DNA from: Atherinomorus stipes
Taxonomy: Eukaryota; Chordata; Actinopteri; Atheriniformes; Atherinidae
Assembly: GCA_023101725.1 (NCBI GenBank)
Contig: JALJCO010010476.1
Location: forward strand, 1,612,001-1,676,000
Direction: 5' to 3'
Length of the DNA stretch: 64,000 nt
A model generated the notes under the pieces. The model had not been told where the DNA came from. It made no database searches and saw only the letters and a list, made by a program, of their open reading frames with translations. Positions 1 to 52,300 of the stretch are shown here, piece by piece. Within the stretch, counting starts at the first letter, position 1. Every line of letters begins with the position of its first letter. The position numbers and the translations under genes were made by a program.

Positions 1-1777
1 TTTGATACATGGTGCTCACAGTTCAGAACACACCTGTATTGAACAGTTTGATATCAATACATGTTGTACACGTGTTTGCATGTTCACATCGGGAGATAAG
101 ACTCAGACAACAATACTCATAGGAATGTATTTTGGTTAACACAGTGAAAACTTTAATAAAGCTGTTTCTCAAGTATTTCTTTTAGAAATCAACCCATCAC
201 CTTTGTCTTTAATTTAATCTTTAGAAGTATAACAGCGCTGCACTGTTTGCCAGGTTTTAATACCTTTGATGAAGACTCAATAAACTTCATATAAATATAA
301 AATATCAGATTAATCTTGAAAGAAACGTATTTTTGCAACATAAGCATTACACTGATACTAGAGCAAAATACTGTTAAGTCTATATTAGATTACAACATAT
401 TCTGCAGCAATTGCAAAATAAATATAAAATAAATACAACAAAATATATTTAACTAAATAATTTCATATATAAATAGGGTGCTATCATTCTGACAGAAAAA
501 GCTATTGCATTTGGTCTCAAAAATACACACTACATTGTATATTTTCATCACATACAAGACATTCAGTATGAGAAGCATCAGAAATATAAGCTTCTGTAAA
601 TTCAGTTCAGTAAATTAATAACTGTCTAGATAAAGAAAGTTCAGTTTTACATGAATAATAGAAGTCTGAACGTTGCAAAATAAAATGTTTGTGATGGGTC
701 AGTTACATTTATTTACTTACACACAGATTCACAAGACTAAACATAAAGGATTTATAATCTGCAGTATTCTATGCTGATGTGTAAAACTGACACAGGAGTA
801 GTAAAAAATATTCATAGTACTATTCACACGTCTCCATTTTGCATGTCCTAACCTGCACTCTTAGTAATTAACTTCAATCATTGCAACAGAGATAACAGAT
901 TTCTTTTAAAGTCGATGTTAAAGTTTAAAGTAGAACAGCAGCAGCGATAAGATTAAATAATGGTACAAAGATAACATCAGCAAAATATTCAGAACTCCAA
1001 GGATGGAAAGTTAAAACAACTTGTGAACATCTCATTCATTTGTATCATTCTTTGAAATTACTGCACGTTCACGTCTTTGAATAAAATGTCTAAAAAATAA
1101 ATAGATAAATAAATACAAATCTACCAAGACATTACACCAACATCTAAAGGGGCACTGCTCCCAGCAAATAAACACTTCTGGACAGAACTCCCATCATTTT
1201 CTTTTTCACAAATATGTGTGAATAAAATACTCAGCTTGTCATTATTAAAGGTAAATCGTTCAATTCAGTTAAATTAAATTCAGACAGCTTTATTTATTTA
1301 TGATGGGAAATTAAGTTTTGCAGTCTCTCAGTTTAAAAAAAAAAAGATGCAAACATTAACATAACCACACCAGCATTCAGACATCCAGGACGAGTCGGTG
1401 CAACAGATGAGGTCTCCTGGACATGTTGAAAGTCATCAGTAATAACAAGAACATGAAGAGGACTGTTGATTCTGTTGATTTTGTTTCCTGTTAGCAAAGC
1501 AAGGTCAGCCATCCCCTCACATTCCCAGTCTTTGTGCAAAGTTAAACTAAATAGCTGCTGTTTATGGCTTCAGTGTTTTTGTCCATATATGAATGTGGAT
1601 AGCCTCAAAAATCTTGGCTAGTTGTACAGAGGCTGAAATGTTATGTGCAGTAGATGGCTTTTGATATTCATTTTCATCACTGTCAACAAAAGCTAAAAAC
1701 ATTTCTGTGCTGATGACAATGTGAAGAATCTTACTGCATAATAAATAAATCTGCTTCTGTTTTTCTCTCTCTCTCTC
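1..1777 (-). other. slc4a10 3'UTR and downstream DNA
   Basis: AT-rich DNA without a supportable open frame follows the slc4a10 stop. Several minus-strand AATAAA signals are visible (read as TTTATT on the plus strand), for example near 709-714 and 1290-1300, so the transcript end cannot be fixed. Long AT-rich 3'UTRs are usual for this gene. A CT-rich run at 1764-1779 abuts the stop codon. No RNA gene or recognised transposon was seen. Confidence 0.5.
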
Positions 1778-35276
<33,499 letters not shown>

Positions 35277-36234
35277 CCCTCTCTCTCCACAGCTCAACGA
35301 CGCAAAAAGAAGGAGCAGAGACCTCCGCCGTGTATCCGTAATCCCAACAGGTGTAGTGGTGACTGAGCGACCACACAGTGGTCACATGTTTATGTGTCCA
35401 CTTGGTCAGATGCTCGCTGATGATTAGCGCTCCTCAAATGCTCATAAAAAAAAGAAAACATGCGCATCTCTGCCGGCTTACGTGGACGGGGCGCTCTTCA
35501 GATGTTTTGTCTTTATTGTTTGAGGCACAGACCTGAGCAGGCTGGGATCAAAACCAGTTCCCAGATGAAACTGTTTCTGTTTTTTTTCTAGTGTTATTCC
35601 ATTAAGTGTGTGAATCAGTCCCCAACTTACATAATAACCAGTTTCTTTTCTGCCCAGAGGAACAATCTAGTAGAGGAAAATAACTTTTTTCTTCTTCTTT
35701 TCAGTTCAGGAAAATAAATAAAATGCAGAAAAAATGAGGTGTTTCTTTGGCACATTCTGTAAGATTACTCAATGCGCAGCTGTTTCCTGCATGAGAACAA
35801 CCAGAACAACTACTAAAAGATTCATCTAAGACGCAGATTTTATCCAGTATTGTTTTTGTTTGGTCTGATGCAGTCTTACATGTGGTCTGTGCCAATTTTG
35901 CCTACTTACGATTTACCATCAGTCTGGGCGGGTGGAATAACGAACTTATTGCAACGAAATTTTTCTTTCAAGATAATTTGTCTTCAATTTCAGCGGCTTG
36001 AACTTAATATATATTTGTTTTACCTCTATATTCTCCTCCTCCTAAAGCCAATACACTGAAGGGATTATTTCTAGAAGATTGCATCGTTGGAAAACTTGTT
36101 TGGTTTCAGGAATGTGACAGAGATCCAGGGGGCCACGGAGACAGAGTCTGTGGCTTTCATTAAATACTGTTATTTCTTGTTGGAAAAAAAAAACATAAGA
36201 TGAGGGTTTTTTTAACAACCACAGTTGAAAACCA

Positions 36235-36320
36235 AAAAAAGAAAAGAAAAGAAAAGAAAGAAAAAAAAGAAAAGAAAAGAAAAGAAAGAAAAGAAAAGAA
36301 AAGAAAAGAAAAGAAAAAGA
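36235..36320. repeat. (GAAA)n tract
   Basis: Purine-only GAAA/GAAAA repeat of about 85 bp on the plus strand. Confidence 0.95.
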
Positions 36321-37204
36321 TTAATTAAGAAACTCAACAGATTTTCACCAGATTCGAAATAAAAAAAATAATTGTAACAATAATAATAAATAGAAAAAGC
36401 AAAGCAGACAAATGTGACTTCATTTACCCCATTTGGTTGGTATAAATAAATCGACAAAGCTTTAAACTGGCTGTTTTTCTTTAGTTACAAAGAAGCTAAA
36501 AAAAAAAAAAAACTTTGAAACCTATTTGTGTTTTTTATGTTGGAGGGCTTGAAGACCTTTTACAGGTCTCCACCGACATGTTATATTTTAATCCATATCT
36601 GATGTCATAGTAAAGTTAAAAACCTGAGAATAAGCATGGCTTTCCGGAGAGAATATTATGATCCAGTTGGGTGTCATCACAATAATCTGCTTTGGGGAGT
36701 TCCTAGAAATTCTAGTTGGACTGTTGATGTATTTTTCATAACTCGAGTTAAGTGTTTACAAGCCTGTGTGGAGTTCATCAACGTCTGGATTGCAAATGAA
36801 AACATTTGAGTGATTTGCACAGCATACAGTACTCTTTTAACTGACATATAAAAGTGTCGCCATCTGGTGTAGCTCACAATTCATGTCAATTTGGTCACGG
36901 ATTTCCAGAGGAAATATTCGCAATATGTCCTTTGACTGAATCGTGATTTAAAGTTTGTTTAGCCCATAAAAAAAATATGTATAAAAGAAAAATGTTTTTA
37001 AAAGGCTGCTTTTGGAATAGTCTAGGGTTCATAAACTGAGAAACCGTTTGGCATACACTTATCGCCATCTGCTGTTAATCGCTGGGAAGGCCCATATGTG
37101 GATAAATAACAGGGACTGCGCTATGCCACACCTCACACTGACAGCTGGGAGCATTTTGTCCTCACTGTAACCCAATTAGTTGCACAATAAGCTATTTTTT
37201 TTTT

Positions 37205-37206
<2 letters not shown>

Positions 37207-37271
<65 letters not shown>
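37207..37271. repeat. (TA)n microsatellite
   Basis: TA repeat with one C interruption, followed by TGTGTG and TATACACATATA. Confidence 0.95.
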
Positions 37272-37277
<6 letters not shown>

Positions 37278-38634
37278 ATACTTATATATACACATATACA
37301 GCCTACATGTAGTCTTCATTGCCTTAATTGGACATCGGTGTTCAACCATTTTAATTAAATGACACAATGAGAAGAAAAGCAATAATTAAAGTTAAGCCAT
37401 TTAAAAAGAAAAAAAGAAAAAGAGAAGTAACTTGTTTTGTTCTGTCCTCATGTTTATTCTGTTGTTTTGACATCTTTGCACAGTTGCGACTCGTCTAAAG
37501 TGTCATTTTTTTCATGGCATTCGACGAACATTAAATCTGTCAACATTGCTGCACTGTGCGCAATAGGACACTTTATGCAAACTAAGCGCACCTCAACAGA
37601 ATGTTGCAGCAGCTCTTCTTACTTTGGAGTACGAAAAACAAAAACACATTTAAACGTAAATCCCCTCCGGCAACAGTCGCTATTACTGTAACAACCTTGA
37701 AATGAAGACTGATTACTCAGAGATGTCTCCCTTGTTTTCTTTTCCTTGTTTTCTTTTTTACTTCGAAAGATTTATTTGGGTGTAGTTTACTTGAAACAGA
37801 CATTTGGATAGATTAACTTATCCTTTACTTAATTGGATAGGCTATGAATAGATCAGTGTCCGGTTTAAAATGAGTCTGAAAGACCCCAGCGTGCGGAGAT
37901 TATGATACAAATGATCGTAAGTAGATTAAAATGTTCACAAAGATGCGCACCGTCAGAATCCAGACATGACCGCTCTGAATTTCTGGAGAGATGCTTTGAT
38001 GCTACAAAAAGGGGGTTCACATTCAACTATCTGACACTATAAATGTAAACACTTTAAACAAATAAGATTTGGTGATTCATAGCTCAATGATACAGCTAAC
38101 ATCATTTATTATGTTTTAGTCACATTACAGCATGATATACAGAAATTTTCACAACAGCATAGCACTAAAGGCGATGGGAAAAAACCGACTGAAATAAATT
38201 AAAAGGGGAAAACTAGTCTACAACACTTCTTTACGTTTCATGAATGTAGCGATGAGCGATAGCGTTATTTCAACTTACAGTAGCTTACAGCTTTGATAAA
38301 GTACAAAATACATTTTTTCCCACTGACAGGGATTATTATGCCAGTATATGCTACACAAGACCATTTCCATGTACAGGTTCCTAAATATCTTTAACAGTTC
38401 AGGCTACTAAACAGAAGAAAGTTTCGCTGTCGAAAACACTAATTATTGATCCCATTTAATCTTATGTTTACATTCAATATCCACCATCACAAATGTCCAA
38501 CAGGCTATGTACAATATATTCATAATTACAGTGATTCTGTCTGAACAGTTTGAAGACAAGGCGCCCAGTTTATGGCAGAACTGAGGAAAGATGTACACTT
38601 TGGCCATTGACAGCGGAGGATGACTGATTTACCT

Positions 38635-38814
<180 letters not shown>

Positions 38815-38816
38815 TT

Positions 38817-42605
<3,789 letters not shown>

Positions 42606-43330
42606 AGCTCAATAGGAAGCAACAATTAGCTCAACCTATATCACAAGCTTTTGCACACGCCTTTCCTCATGTAACACTATGAAAACGCCCTGTGATGACT
42701 TGAAGCAGGGAAGGCGGCAAATTAGCCAATTGACACCATCCTGCAATCAGGATGGATTTTCTCTCCTTCACTCTCTCTCCGTTCTGCTAATGAAACAAGT
42801 GCTGCCATTGGTTAACTCAAGGCTGTAATTTAATTAGACAGCTCTTAATTAGGACAATCTGAGAAGCGCCATGAGCAAAGTGATTTGTTTGTACTGTGAC
42901 ATGGGCCTATATGTGATCAAAACCTATATGGAATCCCACCGATTCTCCCGATGAAAAAGAAAAAAAAATCCAAACAGGGGAGCGCAATAATTATAAAGGT
43001 TGTTTTTCCTTTTTTTTCCCCCTCCAACCGGCTGCGTTGTTTACCCTTTCCCGTGTTATTTACCTATTAATGCGGCATGAGTGCCAAAGTATGTCTGCCG
43101 AAAAAACCAAGATATATTATTAAAACACCGAAAATGACAGTCCATGACAGGCAGCGCATCTGAAGCCTTAAAATGTTTGTGATATGGCGTGAAATCATGG
43201 CGTCCCACTGAAGATGTGTTTATGAGTCCCACAGCTGGTAAATATTTTATGCACTAAAAGTTATGAAGCAGAGCGCTGATAAGAGCGAGTCCCGGCTAAT
43301 ACAGCTCACTGGAAGATCTGGAAACATGTT
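42606..43330 (-). promoter_or_regulatory. Probable tbr1 promoter-proximal region
   Basis: DNA immediately upstream of the tbr1 start, free of recognised repeats, with a CCAAT at 42726-42730 (plus strand), an inverted CCAAT (ATTGG) at 42807-42811 and several TAAT/ATTA homeodomain-type cores (for example CTAATGA at 42787 and TTAATTAG near 42846). No TATA box or start site is fixed. The call rests on position and motif content only. Confidence 0.35.
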
Positions 43331-46300
43331 TGAGACTGCTGGTTGGGAATTGTTGTGAATCAAGCTCATTTAACGTGTCCTTTCTGTGGAAGTAATTTGA
43401 AAAATAAAAACATATATTGGGTGCTCATTAAAACTGGAGATAAATGCTTAGAATATTTAGTATATTTCAATTTCAAAAATGAGATTTTATTCAAGATCTT
43501 TAATCTGATAATTGCAATATTACTTGAGGTTGTCACTGCTGCGTTGGCTTTCATTAATCCGTTTTGTTTAAATTAAGTTTTTATGTGAGGTTGCAAGTTT
43601 CAGCTGCAGCTGGTATGAATACTTCCCTGGTTAATTTACTAACAAACTTATAGGCAAGCCATCCTGCTATTGAAGGGGTGGTTTTGTAAACACAGTGATA
43701 GTATGGCTGATAACTGCAAATTGCAACAGAACATCAGAAATATGTGAATAATCACCCTTTTTTTTGTCTCCAAGCAGAAATGTTGTTAATGCTTGTGGTC
43801 AATTTTAACAATTATTCTGGAAATTAAATATTCTTTTGTATATTGATGCATGTTTCTAGTATTTGCCATTATTGTGAGTCCACGTGAGCTTTGCGAAATC
43901 CCACAAATGCCATTTCAGAACTGGACTGCAGCTTTAACATGGAAATTTGTGTCTTCCTAACTTTTGGTAAACTGGGGTATTGTTAACCAGTCATACGTAC
44001 CGAACAATCTGAAGCAAATAAGGTTAATGGAACACCAGCAGAGGCCAATTCTATTGGTGGGTACGACCACCAGCTTGTATCTCTAATGAACAGATGAATC
44101 TCTGAAGCTAACAAGAGAGGTCATTACAGAAGGGCTACTGGGTCCAGCAATCTCCTTCTGAGAAACTTGCAAGCACAGGCTTGTCTGTGCCCAAGGAAAA
44201 AGAGGCCACTCTGCTCTACTCATTACAGGATTATGGTTCACTTCCATCACTGATCTTTAATAAGCAAAGTGTTTTCTTTTTTTTTCCTTCCTCTCTCTCC
44301 CCCACTGAACAAACCAATTGTTGAATCATCCATGCAGTAATTCTGTGTTTCCCCAGGTGTTTTGGTGCCTGTTTATCAGACTAAGTCTGGTCTTTATTGG
44401 CTCAGCTTGCCAGTGGACATAATCAAAGAGGAGGGGGGCTGGTTTGTTATGCCGGTGGCCAGCTTTGTCCCTCAGGGAGCTATAAAGCAGCACAGGTTAG
44501 TATGCCTGCCTCCTGCCTTGCACACACTCCTTTGACCAGCTGAGCATAATGCAGTGACTCACTGCAAGCAGCATTTATAGCTATTTTTATTCAAAAATAC
44601 ATTTCTTTAAATGCTAGTATTTGCATGCATGCATACATTTACATGCATTTATATAGGCATATTATAGAATACTGTATATACAAGCTGGACCAAATAGCTC
44701 CAACAGATTCATCCTCATTATAAGATTGCAAAAAAAAACATGCATGCCATAAACCAGGCCTGGATAATAATGTTAATTTGAGTGTAAAACACGTTTTCTT
44801 CAACCGTCGTATCACTTTTTCTGCTTTCTTTTTCCTCTTTTTTTCTTTTTTTATTGTTGTGCCAAAGGAATCTGCTCGCCACCTGGGTCTAATCCAATCA
44901 ATGTGAATGACAAGGAGAGAAAAAGCCTGAAAGTGAGCACCAGCTTAGGGACTTTACCTAATGCCCAGCACTGTCACTTCAATGATATGATCACAGCATA
45001 CAAAATGACAACAAAATTATTGCCAGCAAGGATATAGGGACATAGTGTGCTACTCCAGTCAGGTGAAATTGCTTTTTCTGACTATGAAATGGGTTGTCTC
45101 TTGTCGGATGGGTAAACATTTCCTTGTCAGGCCAGTAATAAGGAATGAGGCACACTGGGCTGAACTAAGAGGGTAGAGCCAAGGTTATTTGGGATTCATG
45201 ACAGGTAGTGGCTTATATTACAGCGGCTCTAAAAATTTTATGGGAATGCATTTAAGATGGCCTTTAAGTTATTTATATGTTGTTTGCTAGATGTCACATT
45301 GCAATTTCCATCAATAAATCAAAGTGAAGGATTCCCTTCATTCTTCTTGGATCACTGTTTTTTGATTTTTTTTAAAATCTAATACCAAAACCACAAAAAC
45401 CTGCATTTACCTTAAGTCTTTAATTAACAAGCATGACTAATCCGACTGAGTGTGGTGGTGCTTTGTGTCATGCTAACATAACTATATCCCCCTGTGAGTT
45501 CCTGCCATAAGTGATCTGCTCTGTCAGAGGGAATCAGGGTGCTTTCTGACAGAGAAGGCAGCTGGAGGCCTGCTAAGGGGCGGAGTGGCTAGTTGTGGCT
45601 TTTAAACCCTTATTAGTCGTCCTCCCTGGACACACAGAGACACGCGTCTCTGCAGAAGTGCACTCCTACATCTGCTCATTATTGATGTCCTTTAAGGGTC
45701 GCCCAGTCAGACCAGACTCGAGCGTGATTCTTTGACCACAAAGCTCACAGTAAATTAACCTCAGGACAGGTGGACATTCAGTGGAAATACAAGTAGATCA
45801 TATGTTAATACCATACCAGAACTGTTACTGGGACTCTTTTTTTTTTTAAGTATTCAAAACAAATTTAAATGATTATGTTTTTATCTCACATAAATAGCAG
45901 ATAAACTATGATTGCAGCTGATTATAAGCCACATATTTGTGCTATTACTGCGCACTATAAATTTATAGTGGATTACAATATTTTACTTACTTCACTTTTT
46001 TTTTCTTTTAATGGTTTTATTCTCCTTTTTTTGTATTGCTATGGAACCATGTGCGTCCTTAATAAAGTTTATGATGATGAATGCCTCAGTGTATTTGATA
46101 GCTGCTAATTAAATTACTGTAAATATGCACCCCTTCCATGTAAATGAATAAGAAGTAATTAAAGACGTCAACTAATAACAGTAGGTAACTGTAATTTGTC
46201 AGCTTATATTTTTCTATCCAGCTGCAACAACAGATGCAGAATTATACCACCTGAAAAAACTGTACTTCAAAAAACAGTAAAATGCTGTCATCAATGCTGC

Positions 46301-49300
46301 TGTTATTCTACTGTTTTACAGTGCAGAACATATCAGTCCAAGTACTGTATGTATTGTTATACTTTTTCATTAAAATCTATATTTTCCTGAGTAAATTTTG
46401 TTTTTATATCTGCCAAAAGGACAGAACTTAACATATGGACATTTGGAGCCATTATTATTAATTTTCCTTTTACAGCAAAAGGTGCGATTTAATTAAGATT
46501 ACGATAAAGCCAACATATTATAGAGCTTTATCACTCAAGGTCTTAAATTGTGCACCTGGCAAAGTAAATATTCAGGGTTTTTTTCAACTTCCATCTTTTC
46601 ATCAGTATCGCTTTTCACACAATCCCATGTAAAAATCAAAATTGTTCTATCAATGATCTGTAGCTGAACTGCTCAAAAGCCTAGAAGAATGTGAATAAAA
46701 AGGATGCTATGTGAAATTCATGCATAATTACAAATGTGTGAATGTTGTCTAATACCATTTCTGTAGCAAAGTAACACTTGTGAAACACTGCGCTCCTCTG
46801 GGTACAAAAATCCCTGAGAGAAATGCCTAAAACTGCCTCACGTTCTCTGATGTGCACTGTGTGGCTCAACAAATTGCAAGGATGGAATATCAGGAAGCAC
46901 AAAGTCAGAGGAAGGGCTAATGTCCTTACCAAAACTTCTTTTATCACCTGCTTCTGATCCGTTATCAACTGTTTGGTTTTGTTGCTGGTCTTGTTAAATT
47001 TTAAAGAGCCTGTGTGACCCAGGGAGTGCAGTTGGGGTTTGTGACCATTTTGTTATTTCTGCTGCCATGCACTGTCAGACGTCTGCAAGTGAAGAACATG
47101 GCCACTGTCCCCCAGTAAGCCCACGGCATTAAAAATTCAGTCTAACTCTACTTTTTAAGCCATTTCTGATGAAAAGTGCACAGAAATGAAACTGACTTAT
47201 GCCAAATGAATATCATTGAATCGCTGTGATTGTGAGGCTGATGTTTGTGACTTTGAAATTATTTATTAAACATCAGTTCCATTTTAAGAGTAGCCATGCC
47301 AAGAAGTGTGCACTTACCCCTTTGAGGATCCTCTAAGGTTTTCTGAGCACCATCCACCTAAACCTGTACAATAGAAAACAGTCGCTTAAGCTTTGCCTTT
47401 TGCGACATAAGCCTGCAGTACTATTGCTCAGACAAGAAGAAAATAAGTACTGATAATTACCCCATTTAAGCTTCTCCTGACATTTTATTCTTTAATTTAT
47501 AGGCAGACAAGATGATGAATGTTAAAAAAAAAATAGCAGGTAAAAAAAATCAGTCATCTGATTTGATGTCTTGATCACAATTCTGCTACCAGCTCATGAT
47601 AAGCCTGCCGTGAAAATACTCTTAAAATAAACCACAAATGTTGCACAGATCGCCCAAAAGAAAACAAAATTTCTCGGTTTGAGGAGGAAATATTTGGGGG
47701 AGAATATAGGAGCAAACAGGCGACAGTCGTGTTACAAGAATAATCTTCATTAAAATCACAAGCAACAACACCAGGCCAACACACAGCTCATTGGGAATGC
47801 AGTGTGAAAAGAGAGGCCCACAGATTATCACTCTGCGTAACTCATGTTTAATTTATCCAGGAGCAATATTGTCAAGAGCCCTTCCATTCCAAAGAACTAG
47901 AACGCTGATAAAAGCTGGAATAAGACTGAGGAAAGCCCAAAAATAACACAAGTAAAATGCCGCAAAATGCAGTGAGCACACTGGAGAGTGAAAGCATTAG
48001 AGCCATCTTTGATATGTTTAGCACAGCTTCACAGCAGTGTAATATAGCTGCTTTCCGACTGTTAATATTTCAGAGGATGACTTCTAAATGGGGTTTACAA
48101 TAAAGTGTTCACACAACAACTGGACATGATACGCGGCACTTAACCTTTGCTCTTATTTGAAACTACACCACAAAAGCCTGCATATTGGCAACAGACTGCA
48201 TCGTACGGTCCCCTCATCTCTGAAATAAAGACTAAAAAGAAAATAGTCTTACATTCAGCCATAAGAAGCAAAGCTAAACCAATTTCTTGTGCTCTACGGT
48301 GTGCTTTCTTCCCTCCTCCTTCTCCTCCTCCTCCTCCTCCCCATGGCTGAGTGAAATGGAATTGCCTCTCACATTCAAAGACAGCTCTATGAAGGTGATA
48401 ATAGAGCTACTCCCTGCTGTCTGCAGGCAGGAAATAGGAAAGTGGCATATGGGGCCAGGAACCAAATAGAGAGGAAATGTGACCAGGCAAGGGAAGGAAC
48501 TAAAGGAAAGGTTAATGATCAGTCCTGAATTCTACAGGGAAGAGAACTATGTTCCAAGTTGAGATGAAAAATAAATGTGTCATGATTCATGTCTCCACCA
48601 CTCACATCCAGGCTGCAGCAAACAAACATGTGGAGTCCAGTTTAACAAACTTTCCCGGCGAGGAAGCTCAGAAAGCAACGTACTGATCCTTTAAAGTTCC
48701 TTTTTATTTAAATGAAATAAAGATATATATATAGAAAGAATTCATCCTCACCAGAGCGCTCCAGCATGAGAAGACAATTCAGACGTCCTTTAAGAGCTCA
48801 CCAGCTTGCAAGGTCTCACAGAGCATTTATTATCGCATCTTTGCTAAAATATGGTTTTATTATTATTAGTGTTATGTAAGACATTTTAGCAAAGAAAGGA
48901 AAGGAATTTGCTGTTAAAATTTCACCCTGTTGCTACACCTTGGTTGAGAGCCTTTTCACCACAAGACTAGATTGTCACATTTAACTGAGTTGAATCTGCT
49001 GTGGGTGAAAAAAGGAATCAAATTTGTAGCAATTTGCACTTGGTTTGTGCTTCTACTGTGCTCCGCTGTAAGTTGTCTATTTAATTATCCGAGAGAATGG
49101 GTGGCACCAAGAAAAGGCTGGAAGTGAATTAAATTAAACTTAAAAAAAAAAAAAAAAAGGAAAAAACTCAAACTGTGTACTATTTTTGAAAAGTTGCAAA
49201 TCATTAAGCTAGACATAACTGAATAATCTATTTTATAGCAGATATGACAAATCCTTACACTGTAAACAGTAGATTCTAATGTCCTTCTGGCGCACAGTGC

Positions 49301-52300
49301 TGGATAAAAAAGCTGGACATTAGATATAACGCAACATCGCACAGGCCGGTTTCTTCCGGATCTGACAGCTAGATCATTTGACGCTGACAAGATAACACTT
49401 AAATGCAAAGGTGACATGACAGTGTCTTCAGAGCCAGATGGATCAATACTCGGCTTGGCTCGTCAGGATTTGAGCAGTGGTTCTCCAGCCATGGGTTTTT
49501 GTTTTTTTCTCTCTTTTTGTATAATGTTGCCGATTTGATGGGCTATCGTTGTCTGCCAGTGTCTGCTATGTTATCAATGAGCAGATTTCCTTTCTTATGT
49601 TGCAACGGAAACATTGATTCATTCAATTTAACAAAACAGCCCAGGATTCCAGGGGAGACCTAATGATGAGACTTTTTACAGTTGCTTCCCCCTGCAGGCC
49701 GAGAGGCCCAAGTATTGAGTCTGGTTGTACAGACTTTTGTAATGGCAAACAAGAAAATGACCATTTTTGATAGAGTTCTTCAAACTTTGCCTTTGCTTTT
49801 TACAATTTTCTCAAGTCTCCTATCTATTGAGCCTGATATTGATATGGCCTTTTAGAGCCGTTGTTGACTGAATGTGAGGGTATTCAGGTGAAAATTTCTA
49901 AAATTAACCGAGGGCTCAAGGGGCTCATAATCTGAGTTACAGTATGAGCACAAGGAATACTTCACATGGACTGGAAATAGTGGGATTTCATACAGCCACA
50001 AAACATATAAATGTCTGACAGTCCAATGCTTTATTAACCGGTACGCACACTTGTGAAACTAAAATGATCAATGATCTGTCATCACGTAGTCACTGTCAAA
50101 AGGCGCTCGATGTAGCACACTTCTCCAAACCGTCCCCCAGTGATACAGCCAAGAAGTCCCGTACACTGATCAGTTAGCGAAACTCGGCAAGTTGCCTTGG
50201 TGACCATCCAGGCTGCACCGACTGGCACTATTTCTATTTTTTTCCCCCTTCTCCCATCTACATCTATACACGTAAATAAAAAATCAAATCCATCTTTCAA
50301 ATATTCAAGAGTCCCTTTTTCCCTGGGAGAGGTAAGGAGTATTGTTGAATAATGCAGCCAGACGGGGATCTCCCAGAGCAGGTCTCTACAGGCATCACTG
50401 AGTAGGTCTGATCCCACTTGAGTAGCATCTATCATGGTGACATCATCATTCACACAAGGAGATATGATATGACAGTAGTACACTACCCTACTACTTGAGC
50501 CAACTCTTAAAGTAGGCAGTGGTGTTACTCATTTAAACCAATCTACTGGCCATCTGTTGATGCTAAAATCACTGTCTCACTGCCATTTCTTAATCAAACA
50601 CCATCAGTTTGTCTTTATTGCTTTCCACTGGATGCAAACATGTTTTGGAGGGAAAAAAATTGGTAGCTTGTGAGACTCTCACATATTCTCTTTTACCTTG
50701 TGTGATTCGGGTGGGTGTGCTAATGTAAAAACCACAGGGACAAGCATCTACAGAAAAGGAAAACAACATCTACATGCTGCAGCAGCAGGTCTCTACCTTG
50801 CAGATTAGGGCACTGGGAGCACTTTGCAGGTTGCTGTCACAGGTATGACAAGGGAAAATTGCGCTCGCTATCCCCAAGTTGAACAAGGTGTGAACAAAAT
50901 ATGCAGCCAATTTGTTTTGTGCAGAATTAGAAAAGAAGAAAAACATTACAGGAGTCAGCTTTGGTTTATCTTTATCTGCCTCTGATGTGCTTTAGATGCC
51001 TCTTTGCTGCACTCAGGCATTTTATCTCGCTGAATTTCCGTTAGCTACGAGATACAACTGAACACGTATGCTCTGGTTCAGAGAGGTTATTTTAACTAGA
51101 TTATGAGTGCCATCAAACCAGCAACTAAACACAAGATGCAGCATCAAAGAGAAATCAATCCAACAAGCTCAATCAAATCACAAGGACAAAGAGAGAGTGT
51201 GAGCATTGGCACAGGAATTACCAATCTTGGGGGAATTGGCAAGACCAACAGCAAGCAAGTGTATTACATATGGCGTGCCATTTTCACAGCTTCCACAAAG
51301 AGAACACAAAAAGTGTTATATCTCACTACCTAGGACTAATAACAACCGATTATGCTGAATCTGTGCAACAAAGAGTTGAGGTAACTGGAGCTTGTGGAAG
51401 ACTATTCAGTTCATGTTTGAGCTTAGAGTGCAGCTAGATGATAAACTGTGTGGTCTGAGCTGAGCAAAGACAGCAAATTAAGCCATCCTCCCACTGATTC
51501 TATGAGGTGTCAGTCAGGAAACTGGCCTGCCAGGATGACTTTCAGCCCGGTTGAAGCCAGATGGTTTCTTAACACTGAATAAATGAATTCATTTGTATGT
51601 AGCATCCTTAATAAGGTTCATATTCTTCTACACAGTTTACAGGGGTGGTCAGCATGAGAAGAAGTGCCACTATAATCTGCTAACCTCTATGATGTACTTT
51701 GTGAATGTCCTCAGTTCCGCTGACATGAATGTGACTAACATCTTCACAGTGTTTGTATCTGTTATGTTTGACAAACTGTGAGGACAAGGCCTTTGTCATC
51801 ACAAATGTACACAGCTCACACCTCGAGCGGTGTCATCTTCAAACCACTACACTTTATTACTATCATTAGACGGATCTGTGCTCTTTCCCTACGGTGTGAG
51901 CCGCTATCAATTATGCAGCCATCTTTCAATTATTCTATATTGTGAAACTACCTGCTAATGAATCATGAAGCTTCCGTGTTACAGTGTGATTGTACCGGGC
52001 AATAAACAGCTACTGTACACTTAGGCTCGTTTTCAATTAAACGCGGGTGGTGGTTTGTTTTTGTTTTGTTTTGCTTTTTGTTTTTTTCAGTCATTAAGAG
52101 CGTTTGGTGTAAGGAGGTCCACCTTACACTTAGCCAGAGGTGTTTCTGCAGTAGCTGTTAGCCGGTAGCATCTTGGCCCCAATGCAAAGCCACTGCTGCA
52201 TGTAAGAGGACTCCAAAGACAACATGAGAGAACCCACTGTGATTTTCACTGGGGATTTTGATATTCACACCTGTGCTAGGTGTTGTTTGGGAGTCTGATA

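Noticed and set aside
48274..48465. Glu-rich minus-strand open frame
   Set aside because: Generated by a short CCT-rich low-complexity tract; no splice or homology support.
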